From: Nitrospirota bacterium
GTDB lineage: Bacteria; Nitrospirota; JAOUDF01
Assembly: GCA_029859385.1 (NCBI GenBank)
Contig: JAOUDF010000040.1
Location: 1 to 14,457, forward strand
Length of the DNA stretch: 14,457 bases
Reading direction: 5' to 3'
Part shown: piece after piece, positions 1 through 6,133 of the stretch
Layout of the letters: every line of letters begins with the position of its first letter
Position numbering within the stretch: position 1 is the stretch's first letter
The notes under the pieces: model-generated
What the model was told of the DNA's origin: nothing
What the model saw: only the letters and a program-made list of their open reading frames with translations
The model's database searches: none
Position numbers and translations under genes: made by a program

Positions 1-68
1 CTCACCACGATGAGGGTGAGCACGATCATCAGGATACTGTTCTTCTCTATTTTGGAATGGTCTATCAT
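1..68 (-). CDS. ccoO: cbb3 oxidase subunit II (CcoO-like), N-terminus only
   Basis: The gene starts at the ATG read from 68 to 66 and leaves the window after about 22 codons. An AAAGGAGAG ribosome binding site (75-83) lies 6 nt upstream. The visible N-terminus has a short charged stretch (IEKN) followed directly by hydrophobic residues (SILMIVLTLIVV). This is the usual beginning of CcoO, a membrane-anchored mono-heme cytochrome c subunit of cbb3 oxidase. The gene starts 17 nt after ccoN, the order expected in a ccoNO operon. The heme motif is outside the window, so the call rests on N-terminal character and context. Confidence 0.6.
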   Translation of the reverse strand, partial: MIDHSKIEKNSILMIVLTLIVV

Positions 69-85
69 TGTCTTCTCTCCTTTAC

Positions 86-1528
86 TTAGGCCCGGGCCGT
101 GGCAGGCTCGGCGATTCGCTCGTCAGCCTTGACCCCGACCTTGACGGTCATCCAGCAGTTGTAAGCCATGATTATGATCCCCGCCAGGAAGAGCAGGCCG
201 CCCAGCGCACGGATTACATAGTAGGGATGCATGGCCGACACGGTCTCGGCAAAGGAGTAGGTCAGGTTGCCGTAGTTGTCGAAGGCCCTCCACATGAGGC
301 CCTGGGTGATACCGGAGATCCACATGGCGACGATGTAAAGAACAATGCCAATCATGGCCAGCCAGAAGTGAGTGTTGATCAGCTTGGTGCTGTACATGGC
401 CTCGCGGTTCCAGAGCTTGGGCAGCATGTGGTAGATGGCGCCGAAGCTGATGAGGGCCACCCAGCCGAGGGCACCGGAGTGCACATGGCCGACGGTCCAG
501 TCGGTGTAGTGGGACAGCGCGTTGACCGTCTTGATCGACATCAGCGGACCTTCGAAGGTGCTCATGCCGTAGAACGACAGGGAGGCCACCAGGAAGCGGA
601 TGATCGGGTCGGTGCGGAGCTTCTCCCATGCGCCGGAGAGGGTCATGATGCCGTTGATCATGCCGCCCCACGAGGGGAGCAGCAGGATGATGGAGAAGGT
701 CATGCCCAGGGTCTGGGCCCAGTCGGGCAGCGCGGTGTAGAGCAGGTGGTGCGGACCGGCCCAGATATAAAGGAAGACCAGCGACCAGAAGTGAACGACG
801 GAAAGACGATAGCTGTAGACAGGCTTGCCTGCCTGCTTGGGAACATAGTAGTACATCATGCCGAGGAAACCGGCGGTAAGGAAGAATCCGACGGCGTTAT
901 GGCCGTACCACCACTGCACCATGGCATCCTGCACGCCGGCATAGGCTGAATAGGACTTGGTCAGGGAGACGGGGATGGCGAGGCTGTTAAAGACATGGAG
1001 CATGGCGATGGCCAGGATCATGCCGAGGTAGAACCAGTTGGCGACGTAGATATGCTTTTCCTTGCGCCTGGCCAGGGTGCCGACGAAGTTGATGAGATAG
1101 GCGACCCAGACAAGGGTGATAAGGATATCGATGGGCCACTCGAGCTCGGCGTACTCCTTGCCGCTGGTCCACCCCAGAGGCAGGGTGAGCGCTGCGAGGA
1201 CGATGATCAGCTGCCAGCCCCAGAAGGTGAACTTGCTGAGGGCATCACTGAAGAGCCTCGCCTGGCAGGTCTTCTGTACACAGTAATACGAAGTGGCAAA
1301 GAGGGCACACCCGCCGAAGGCGAAGATGACGGCATTGGTGTGCAGCGGCCGGATACGGCCAAAAGTAAGCCAGGGAAGATCAAGGTTCAGGGCGGGAAAA
1401 GCGAGCTGGGACGCCGCCAGGACGCCCACCGCCATGCCCACGATGCCCCACACGATGGTCATGACGGTAAACTGTTTCACTACCTGCATGTCGTACTGCT
1501 CTGTGGCAGTAGCTGTTATTGTACCCAC
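86..1528 (-). CDS. ccoN: cbb3-type cytochrome c oxidase subunit I (CcoN)
   Basis: This is the catalytic heme-copper subunit of the high-affinity cbb3 oxidase. It is a polytopic inner-membrane protein that reduces O2 to water. The product is 480 residues from the GTG at 1528, a usual CcoN length. Visible landmarks are RPLHTN (His63, low-spin heme b ligand), WWYGHNAVGFF (His210, CuB ligand), the HH pair in WAGPHHLLY (260/261, CuB ligands) and GHVHSGALGW (His348/350, heme ligands). The GTG was chosen because AAGGAGG (1537-1543) lies exactly 8 nt upstream. An in-frame ATG at 1579 would add 17 residues that cover this ribosome binding site and has no good site of its own. The gene is followed by a ccoO start and preceded by an Rrf2 regulator on the same strand, so redox or NO control is plausible (inference). 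Confidence 0.95.
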   Translation of the reverse strand: MGTITATATEQYDMQVVKQFTVMTIVWGIVGMAVGVLAASQLAFPALNLDLPWLTFGRIRPLHTNAVIFAFGGCALFATSYYCVQKTCQARLFSDALSKFTFWGWQLIIVLAALTLPLGWTSGKEYAELEWPIDILITLVWVAYLINFVGTLARRKEKHIYVANWFYLGMILAIAMLHVFNSLAIPVSLTKSYSAYAGVQDAMVQWWYGHNAVGFFLTAGFLGMMYYYVPKQAGKPVYSYRLSVVHFWSLVFLYIWAGPHHLLYTALPDWAQTLGMTFSIILLLPSWGGMINGIMTLSGAWEKLRTDPIIRFLVASLSFYGMSTFEGPLMSIKTVNALSHYTDWTVGHVHSGALGWVALISFGAIYHMLPKLWNREAMYSTKLINTHFWLAMIGIVLYIVAMWISGITQGLMWRAFDNYGNLTYSFAETVSAMHPYYVIRALGGLLFLAGIIIMAYNCWMTVKVGVKADERIAEPATARA

Positions 1529-1536
1529 TGTCTCTA

Positions 1537-1543
1537 CCTCCTT
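1537..1543 (-). promoter_or_regulatory. Ribosome binding site deciding the ccoN start
   Basis: AAGGAGG on the minus strand, 8 nt before the GTG at 1528. It fixes the ccoN start downstream of the longer in-frame ATG. Confidence 0.8.
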
Positions 1544-1548
1544 AAACG

Positions 1549-1638
1549 TTAATAAGGCGGGGATATAATTCCCGGCCATCCATGATACTCAGACCCGGCT
1601 ACCATCTTCGGAACCGGCCCCTTCAGAAATTTCTTCAC
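1549..1638 (-). CDS. Possible 29-residue leader peptide upstream of ccoN
   Basis: A full anti-SD complement (AAGGAGGTGA, about 1635-1644) sits in the rrf2-ccoN gap. An open frame reading from GTG (1638) ends with TAA at 1549, just before the ccoN ribosome binding site. The peptide begins KKFLKGPVPKM and ends GWPGIISPPY. The weakness is that the GTG abuts the SD core with no spacer. A CTG at 1626 (spacing 11) or an internal ATG at 1605 would be alternatives. I recognise no homologue. The SD might instead be a relic or part of an RNA structure. Confidence 0.2.
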   Translation of the reverse strand: MKKFLKGPVPKMVAGSEYHGWPGIISPPY

Positions 1639-1654
1639 CTCCTTTTACATAGAG

Positions 1655-1669
1655 TGAATTTTGGATTCA
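1655..1669. promoter_or_regulatory. Candidate Rrf2 operator upstream of ccoN
   Basis: The inverted repeat TGAAT-N5-ATTCA lies about 130 nt upstream of ccoN. On the minus strand it reads TTGAATCCAAAATTCA, which resembles the repeat upstream of rrf2 at 2208-2219 (shared core AATCCA followed by ATT). This is suggestive only. No defined -35/-10 pair could be placed with confidence here. Confidence 0.25.
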
Positions 1670-1729
1670 ATACTTAACCGATATTGATGACCATCTTTGT
1701 CTTTTTTATAGGCAAAAAATATATCGCCC

Positions 1730-2176
1730 TCATTTTTTACCGGTACCCTGCCCGTGGGCGGCCTGAAGCTCGGCCCCTTTCGCCACCAGCATGTCCATGG
1801 TGTAACCCGACAGCACGCCGAGGAGAGCCGTCTGGGCCTCTCGCCATACCGGATGCACCGGGCAGGTGACGTCACGGTGGCACTCCCCCTGCCTGATCAG
1901 GCACACATTGAGGAAGATCGGGCCTTCCATCTTCTCGATCACCTCGAGCAGGGTAATCTCCTCGGGGCGCCTTGCAAGGGTTACTCCGCCCTTCACCCCC
2001 CGATGGGACCGCACCAGCCCCACCTTGGTAAGGGTCTGGATGATCTTGGCGAGAAAGCTCCTGGGGACTTCCTGTACTTCGGCAATATCATTAATGAGGC
2101 TGATCTTGCCTTCGGGCTGCGCGGAAAGATACACAATTGCCCGAATTGCATATTCACCGGCTCTTGTTAGTTGCAT
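1730..2176 (-). CDS. Rrf2-family Fe-S transcriptional regulator
   Basis: A 148-residue DNA-binding regulator of the Rrf2 family (IscR, NsrR, RirA). The N-terminus MQLTRAGEYAIRAIVYL and the winged-helix segment PRSFLAKIIQTLTKVGLVRSHRGVKGG are family hallmarks. Three cysteines, C92-X6-C99-X5-C105, with His108 close by, match the Fe-S cluster loop, so it probably senses O2, NO or Fe-S status. The ATG has GAGGG 4 nt upstream. It lies 201 nt upstream of ccoN on the same strand and diverges from a methyltransferase gene. The likely role is control of the oxidase genes and of itself (inference). The exact subgroup cannot be settled from the cysteine spacing alone. Confidence 0.9.
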   Translation of the reverse strand: MQLTRAGEYAIRAIVYLSAQPEGKISLINDIAEVQEVPRSFLAKIIQTLTKVGLVRSHRGVKGGVTLARRPEEITLLEVIEKMEGPIFLNVCLIRQGECHRDVTCPVHPVWREAQTALLGVLSGYTMDMLVAKGAELQAAHGQGTGKK

Positions 2177-2207
2177 GGCACCCTCAAAGTTAAAAACAGG
2201 AGAAGTT

Positions 2208-2219
2208 CAATCTGGATTG
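2208..2219. promoter_or_regulatory. Candidate Rrf2 autoregulatory site
   Basis: The perfect inverted repeat CAATC-TG-GATTG lies 32-43 nt upstream of the rrf2 ATG, where a repressor would cover the promoter. It shares the AATCCA core with the repeat upstream of ccoN. Assignment to Rrf2 is inference. Confidence 0.3.
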
Positions 2220-2282
2220 CAAGTAAATACCATCGCAAAAATTCGGTGTCAAGAAAAAAATACGAAAAAGGTCTTTTTTTTA

Positions 2283-2300
2283 AATTTTTTTAAAAAAATT
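2283..2300. repeat. AT-only 18-bp palindrome in divergent promoter region
   Basis: AA-T7-A7-TT is a perfect palindrome made only of A and T, inside an AT-rich stretch (about 2265-2320) in a GC-rich neighbourhood. Such A/T tracts bend DNA and act as UP elements or nucleoid-protein sites. It lies between the divergent rrf2 and methyltransferase genes. Possible -10 hexamers for the plus-strand gene (TATGAT 2312-2317, TATGCT 2317-2322) follow it, without a convincing -35. Confidence 0.5.
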
Positions 2301-2348
2301 CATTTATTCAATATGATATGCTAGGGTAATGCAACGACTGGAGGGGAA

Positions 2349-3119
2349 ATGGGACTCGCTCAAGGCATACCCGGCGGAAGAAACAGAGGCTTCTGGAACG
2401 AAAGAAAGGCGCGATGGTACCGTGACGGGCAGCGCCTGAGTAATTTTGCCCCGACGGTCATGAATGTTCTGAGGCCCTCCCTGGGCGGTTGCGAGTCGGC
2501 CCTCGATATCGGCGCGGGGGTGGGCAGCCTGAGTATCCCCCTGGCGCGAGAGCTCCGGCATGTCACCGCCCTGGAACCGTCGGCGGCCATGATGGCCCTG
2601 CTGAGGGATGAGGTGGCCCGGGAGGGGATTAACAATATCTCCTTCGAGGAATCGGCATGGGGCAAGGCCGGGCTTTCCCCGGCAGACCTTATCGTTTCAG
2701 CCAACGTTCCCGCCATCTATGATGAGTCGTTTTTGCGGGAGGTCACCGGGCTGGCCCGGCAACGGGTGGCCCTTATTGTTTCGGCGGGGCCGGAGCAGGA
2801 CAAGTTCTATTACCGGGAGATCTACCCCCTCCTCTTCGGCGAGGAATTCCCTCCCCGCTCCGACTATCTCGAAATCTACACGCTGCTCCACCGCATGCAG
2901 ATATATGCGGACGTTTCAATCGTTCGTTACGACTTTGACCAGCCCTTTTCCAGCCTCGACGAGGCCGTCGCCTTCTGGAAGGAGTACATCCCCCTTGAGG
3001 ACGACCGGCACGATGCCCTTCTTGCCGATTACCTCTCAAAAAAGCTCGAACCCACCGCAAACGGCCTTCTCGCCCGCTTTAACAAACGAAGCGCCGTCAT
3101 AACCTGGAACAGCCGATAA
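2349..3119 (+). CDS. Class I SAM-dependent methyltransferase
   Basis: A 256-residue cytoplasmic protein with a Rossmann-type SAM-binding fold. Motif I is ALDIGAGVGS (51-60) and the acidic residue at the end of strand 2 is Glu76 in VTALEPS. The later DLIVSANVPAIYD segment corresponds to motif IV. The substrate cannot be told from sequence: there is no catalytic Cys or NPPY signature of known RNA or DNA methyltransferases. The ATG has GGAGG (2340-2344) 4 nt upstream. It is transcribed divergently from rrf2 and is followed after 8 nt by the half-site array at 3128. No intrinsic terminator lies directly behind it, so read-through into the small RNA region up to the terminator at 3314-3348 is possible. 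Confidence 0.85.
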   Translation: MGLAQGIPGGRNRGFWNERKARWYRDGQRLSNFAPTVMNVLRPSLGGCESALDIGAGVGSLSIPLARELRHVTALEPSAAMMALLRDEVAREGINNISFEESAWGKAGLSPADLIVSANVPAIYDESFLREVTGLARQRVALIVSAGPEQDKFYYREIYPLLFGEEFPPRSDYLEIYTLLHRMQIYADVSIVRYDFDQPFSSLDEAVAFWKEYIPLEDDRHDALLADYLSKKLEPTANGLLARFNKRSAVITWNSR

Positions 3120-3127
3120 TACACCGA

Positions 3128-3143
3128 TGTTTCACCTGAAACA
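3128..3143. promoter_or_regulatory. parS-like site (ParB binding) or enhancer half-site pair
   Basis: TGTTTCACCTGAAACA differs at one central position from the well-known chromosomal parS form TGTTTCACGTGAAACA. It is an inverted repeat of 7-bp arms (8 bp with the flanking A/T pair at 3127/3144). The mismatch falls in the central CG, which matters for ParB, so a working parS is not certain. It may equally be one element of the array that continues to 3176. Confidence 0.4.
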
Positions 3144-3156
3144 TGAAACGTTTCAT
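3143..3156. promoter_or_regulatory. Perfect 14-bp palindrome (operator-like)
   Basis: ATGAAACGTTTCAT uses the same TGAAAC/GTTTCA half-sites as the parS-like site, in reversed order, and overlaps it by one base. The form resembles LacI-family operators with a central CG, but also fits a site for a sigma-54 activator upstream of the promoter at 3249-3263. Confidence 0.5.
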
Positions 3157-3164
3157 TTCAAGAC

Positions 3165-3176
3165 TGAAACGTTTCT
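3165..3176. promoter_or_regulatory. Third copy of the TGAAACGTTTC palindrome
   Basis: TGAAACGTTTCT repeats the previous palindrome with one terminal mismatch. Its centre lies 21 bp from the previous palindrome's centre, about two helical turns, so both would face the same side of the DNA. Confidence 0.45.
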
Positions 3177-3248
3177 GTCGCCCCTTTTTGAACAAAGAGC
3201 CCCACGAGATGCAAGCAATTTCAACATGTTGCGCATATTTTGCGGCAC

Positions 3249-3263
3249 TGGCACAACTTTCGC
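3249..3263 (+). promoter_or_regulatory. Sigma-54 (-24/-12) promoter
   Basis: TGGCAC-N5-TCGC matches the consensus TGGCAC-N5-TTGC except for one T, with the invariant GG and GC at the right distance. Transcription would begin near 3275. No protein gene follows on this strand. The next element is a structured segment ending in a terminator at 3348. The upstream half-site array (3128-3176) sits about 100-150 bp before the start, the usual position for enhancer-binding proteins. Confidence 0.6.
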
Positions 3264-3274
3264 AGTATGGCGAG

Positions 3275-3348
3275 GTAATAGAGGAGAGCCCTCCCTCTAT
3301 AACCGTTGACCTGGGGCAGGACTTGCCGAAAGTCCTGCCCATTTTTTT
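3275..3348 (+). ncRNA. Predicted small RNA under sigma-54 control
   Basis: From the predicted start to the end of the U-run this RNA is about 74 nt. Two hairpins are visible. The first pairs 3278-3286 with 3291-3300 (nine pairs, one bulged C, loop AGCC). The second is the terminator at 3314-3340. The segment between them is single-stranded. The first hairpin contains GGA on one side and a CCUCCC run on the other, as in RNAs that bind CsrA or Shine-Dalgarno sequences, but this could be chance. I find no open frame with a ribosome binding site in it and recognise no known RNA family. The alternative is simply a leader or the terminator of the upstream methyltransferase. Confidence 0.4.
3314..3348 (+). 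terminator. Strong intrinsic terminator
   Basis: GGGCAGGACTT (3314-3324) and AAGTCCTGCCC (3330-3340) form a perfect 11-bp stem with a 5-nt loop, followed by A and seven T (3342-3348). It is directional for the plus strand. It ends either the small RNA starting near 3275 or the methyltransferase transcript. Confidence 0.9.
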
Positions 3349-3367
3349 GTCCAAATGCCGGTTTCGG

Positions 3368-3550
3368 CTCCGAGACCCGAAGGCCCCCGAGGGGAGGTTT
3401 CAGCAGCCGATGTCGCGCCACCTTACATTCGTTGATCGCCCATCTCCCGGCATATTTGCGGCTGAAATCTGGAAGAGCCGCCAGGTATTCACTCAACGCG
3501 CCCCATATCGGCTGCTGAAACCTCCCCTCGGGGACCTTCGGGTCTCGGAG
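3368..3550. repeat. 183-bp element with 44-bp inverted ends (MITE/REP-like)
   Basis: The left arm 3368-3411 and right arm 3507-3550 are reverse complements at 43 of 44 positions (one C/T difference), separated by 95 nt. Each arm contains CCCCGAGGGG, so each can also fold alone. No transposase or long frame is present. The right arm lies inside the 3' end of dinG and supplies its last codons. The structure suggests a mobile miniature element or dispersed palindromic repeat. Copies elsewhere cannot be seen from one window. It could also act as a bidirectional transcription barrier between two converging units. Confidence 0.75.
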
Positions 3551-5447
3551 GGTTTTCGAAAAACCCCGCGACATCATCAATATTCCCCGTAACCGGACAG
3601 GGAGGCAGGCTGGCCAGAAACAGGCGGCCGTACTCCTTGGTCTTCACTCGCGGGTCCAGCAGGGCCAGGACGCCGCGGTCCTGCCTCGTCCTGACGAGCC
3701 TCCCCATCCCCTGCTTAAGAGAAATGACCGCCTCAGGCACCTGATACCGGATGAATGCATTGTGCCCCTCCTTGCGCAGGGCCTCTATGCGCGCCTCCAC
3801 AAGGGGGTCGCCGGGCGAGGCAAAGGGGAGCTTGTCGACAATGACACAGGAGAGGGCCTCTCCCTGCACATCGACCCCCTCCCAGAAACTTCCCGTCGCA
3901 AAGAGCACCGCGTTCCCCTCCCGGCGAAAGGCCTCCAGAATAGCGTAGCGGGGCATCTCACCCTGTTTGAGAATGGGGTAGGGTATCTTTCCGGCGCAGA
4001 GGCCCCAGACCTCCTCCAGATTGCGATAACTGGTAAAGAGCACGAAGGCCCGGCCGCGACTCCGCTCCACCAGCTTCACCACCTGTTCGGCCACCGCCGC
4101 GGCGAAGCTTCTGTCGCTGGGGTCGGGCATGCGAGGCGGCAGATAGAGGAGGGCCTGGGTACCGTAGTCAAAGGGCGATTCAAGGATCAGCTCATTGTCG
4201 GGCTCCAGCCCGAGGCGGGCCTTTATGTAGTCGAAGCTCCCCCTGACCGTGAGCGTTGCGGAAGTGAAGACCTTCGACCCGACCCTGTCGAGGACCTTTT
4301 CCCTGATGATGCCCGAGACGTCGATGGGGTTCGCATGGAGAAAGACGCCGCGGCCTCGGACCTCCCACCAGTAGACCAGCCCCTCGGCCGGGCCGCCGAG
4401 GACCACCTCCAGCTCACCTTTGAGAGCCATCGCTCGACGGCTGACGGCCTCCAATCCTTCGGTCTTGTCGATCATAAGATCGATGGTAGAGGCCAGCAGG
4501 GCCAGGTTGTTCGAAAGACCGGCCGCTTCCTCCAGGAGTTGAGGGGTAAGTACCTGACGGTTTATGCGACCCCGCAGGTCCCCCCCGCGAAAATGCTCGA
4601 AGAGACGACCGCCCCCGACCCCGATGGCCTCGACGATTCTCACAAAATTCGCCCCCTGTCGCGGCGCCGCGGCGATCTCGCGCAAGGCATCCCTGCAGAG
4701 CTCCTCGATACGGTAGTTGCTGAAATGGATGCCGAAATAATCGGTGGCAATATCCTCGACAAGGTGCGCCTCATCGAAGATTATCACCTGCGCCGGGGGG
4801 AGTATGGCGCCGAAGGCATCCTTCACCATGAGGTCCGCAAAGAAGAGGTGGTGGTTCACCACGACAAGGTCGGCTGCAGCGGCGTCCTGTCGGGCTTTGG
4901 TGACGAAGCACTCCTTGTAGGTGGGGCACTTGCTCCCCAGGCACTGCTCCCCCTTGGCATTGATCTCGTCCCAGAGAGGGGAGTCGTCGGGTAATTCCAG
5001 AATCTCCGCCCGGTCGCCCCGTTCGGTCCGCTCAGCCCAGGCCTCTATGGTTGATACCAGCGCCGACACCGTTTCGGGAAGCGACGGTTGACTAGAGTAG
5101 AGCCCCCAGCGCCTCAGGCAGAGGTAGTTGGCGCGTCCCTTCATGTAGGTCGCGGTAAAGCGCCAGGGGAGAATGCCGTGGAGGAAGGCCAGGTCCTTGA
5201 AGTAAAGCTGTTCCTGCAACCCCTTGGTGCCGGTGGAGACGATCACCTTCCTGCCGCTGGCCAGGGCCGGGATAAGGTAGGCCAGCGTTTTGCCGGTACC
5301 GGTACCGGCCTCTACCACCAGGGTGCCGTCGCTTCGCAACGCCTCTTCCACCGCCCCGGACATCTCCTGCTGGGAACGGCGATGCTCATATCCCGACAGC
5401 TCTCTGGCGAGGAGTCCGTCGGGGCCGAATATTCTTTCCGAAACCAT
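3489..5447 (-). CDS. dinG: DinG/XPD-family Fe-S DNA helicase
   Basis: An ATP-dependent superfamily 2 helicase (5'-3' in characterised relatives) that resolves R-loops, D-loops and forks after DNA damage. In the 652-residue product I see Walker A AGTGTGKT (47-54), four Fe-S cysteines at 110, 169, 174 and 180, VNHHLF (197-202), DEAH (225-228), TSATL (395-399), GSFWEGVDVQG and the motif VI QGMGRLVR (579-586). The ATG at 5447 has AAAGGA 10 nt upstream. An in-frame ATG at 5489 would add 14 residues without a better site. The last residues, from about PRPEGPRGEVSAAD onward, are read from the inverted repeat element at 3368-3550. The conserved protein seems to end near GNIDDVAGFF, so the native tail was replaced. 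It is a single gene facing away from the HAMP/glgC group. Confidence 0.93.
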   Translation of the reverse strand: MVSERIFGPDGLLARELSGYEHRRSQQEMSGAVEEALRSDGTLVVEAGTGTGKTLAYLIPALASGRKVIVSTGTKGLQEQLYFKDLAFLHGILPWRFTATYMKGRANYLCLRRWGLYSSQPSLPETVSALVSTIEAWAERTERGDRAEILELPDDSPLWDEINAKGEQCLGSKCPTYKECFVTKARQDAAAADLVVVNHHLFFADLMVKDAFGAILPPAQVIIFDEAHLVEDIATDYFGIHFSNYRIEELCRDALREIAAAPRQGANFVRIVEAIGVGGGRLFEHFRGGDLRGRINRQVLTPQLLEEAAGLSNNLALLASTIDLMIDKTEGLEAVSRRAMALKGELEVVLGGPAEGLVYWWEVRGRGVFLHANPIDVSGIIREKVLDRVGSKVFTSATLTVRGSFDYIKARLGLEPDNELILESPFDYGTQALLYLPPRMPDPSDRSFAAAVAEQVVKLVERSRGRAFVLFTSYRNLEEVWGLCAGKIPYPILKQGEMPRYAILEAFRREGNAVLFATGSFWEGVDVQGEALSCVIVDKLPFASPGDPLVEARIEALRKEGHNAFIRYQVPEAVISLKQGMGRLVRTRQDRGVLALLDPRVKTKEYGRLFLASLPPCPVTGNIDDVAGFFENPPRPEGPRGEVSAADMGRVE

Positions 5448-5466
5448 GCGATTACAATCCTTTCTC

Positions 5467-5495
5467 TTGACCATCTCCCGCAAATACACTATCTT
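5467..5495 (+). promoter_or_regulatory. Candidate sigma-70 promoter for the HAMP-glgC unit
   Basis: TTGACC (5467-5472) and TATCTT (5490-5495) are 17 bp apart, giving 5/6 and 4/6 matches to consensus. Transcription would start near 5502, about 83 nt before the ATG at 5585. It lies in the divergent gap with dinG. Confidence 0.4.
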
Positions 5496-5584
5496 CAGGG
5501 TAGTTTTTTCCGCGTATCAGCTCAAGGAAATTGTTCAACCGACAGATAATCGCTCAACGTTCCCAAGGCCAAGGAGAAACAACC

Positions 5585-6130
5585 ATGATGGGCAGGGTTC
5601 CGAACCGGCGCAGGAATTTCCTGGTTGATACGCAGATGCAGGGCCGCTTCATCGTCTTCCTCATCTTTTTTCTCATCGGCTACAACATCCTTACCGTGCT
5701 TCTTCGGAAACTGGCCGCCCAGATAGAGCTGCCGATATTTGTCCCGATCTACCTGTTCGTCATGGCGGTCTATATCGGGCTTGTCGGCATCTTTTATTCC
5801 CACCGCCTTGCCGGTCCGCTATTCAAGATCAGGCAGATTCTTGGCGAAGTCGCCAGGGGCGACCTCTTCTTCAATATCCACTGCCGCAAGGAGAACGACC
5901 CGGTCATCAAGGATATCTCTTCAAGCATCAACGAAACCGTCAATGGCTTTCGCGATTCGATCCGGGAGATAGAATCTTCCTCGGCCGCTCTTGGAAAAGA
6001 GACCAGTGAGCTTCGGGGAAAACTGTGGGAACGCCGGAACGAATTCCCCGATGTCATGGAGCATATCGAAGCAATTCACCGGAAGGAAGAGGAACTGGCG
6101 GCACTCACAAGGAAATACAAGGTGAGGTAG
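5585..6130 (+). CDS. Small membrane protein with HAMP-like domain
   Basis: A 181-residue inner-membrane protein. After a basic N-terminus (RVPNRRR) come two transmembrane helices (about 21-41 and 52-71). A HAMP-like linker follows, with the typical RLAGPLFKIRQILGEVARGDL (74-94, Pro78), then a charged helical tail (about 126-176) likely to form a coiled coil. There is no methyl-accepting signalling domain, kinase or GGDEF, so it ends where an output domain would begin. The ATG is preceded by AAGGAG (5571-5576) at 8 nt; the upstream ATG at 5531 has no such site. It is 3 nt from the next gene and probably cotranscribed with it and glgC. Its role is unknown; a partner protein may provide the output. 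Confidence 0.75.
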   Translation: MMGRVPNRRRNFLVDTQMQGRFIVFLIFFLIGYNILTVLLRKLAAQIELPIFVPIYLFVMAVYIGLVGIFYSHRLAGPLFKIRQILGEVARGDLFFNIHCRKENDPVIKDISSSINETVNGFRDSIREIESSSAALGKETSELRGKLWERRNEFPDVMEHIEAIHRKEEELAALTRKYKVR

Positions 6131-6133
6131 ACT

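Noticed and set aside
68..949. 293-codon plus-strand frame opposite ccoN
   Set aside because: CcoN is certain from its histidine ligands; the antisense product is low in complexity and rich in G, D, H and V.
3127..3309. 60-codon plus-strand frame across the half-site array and promoter
   Set aside because: No ribosome binding site, composition follows the palindromes, and it would overlap the sigma-54 promoter.
3221..3580. 119-codon minus-strand frame through the inverted repeat element
   Set aside because: The two similar peptide segments simply reflect reading both arms of the repeat; no independent evidence of a gene.
3762..4994. 410-codon plus-strand open frame opposite dinG
   Set aside because: It is antisense to a helicase with all motifs intact, has no recognisable domain or ribosome binding site, and is the expected by-product of GC-rich codon use.
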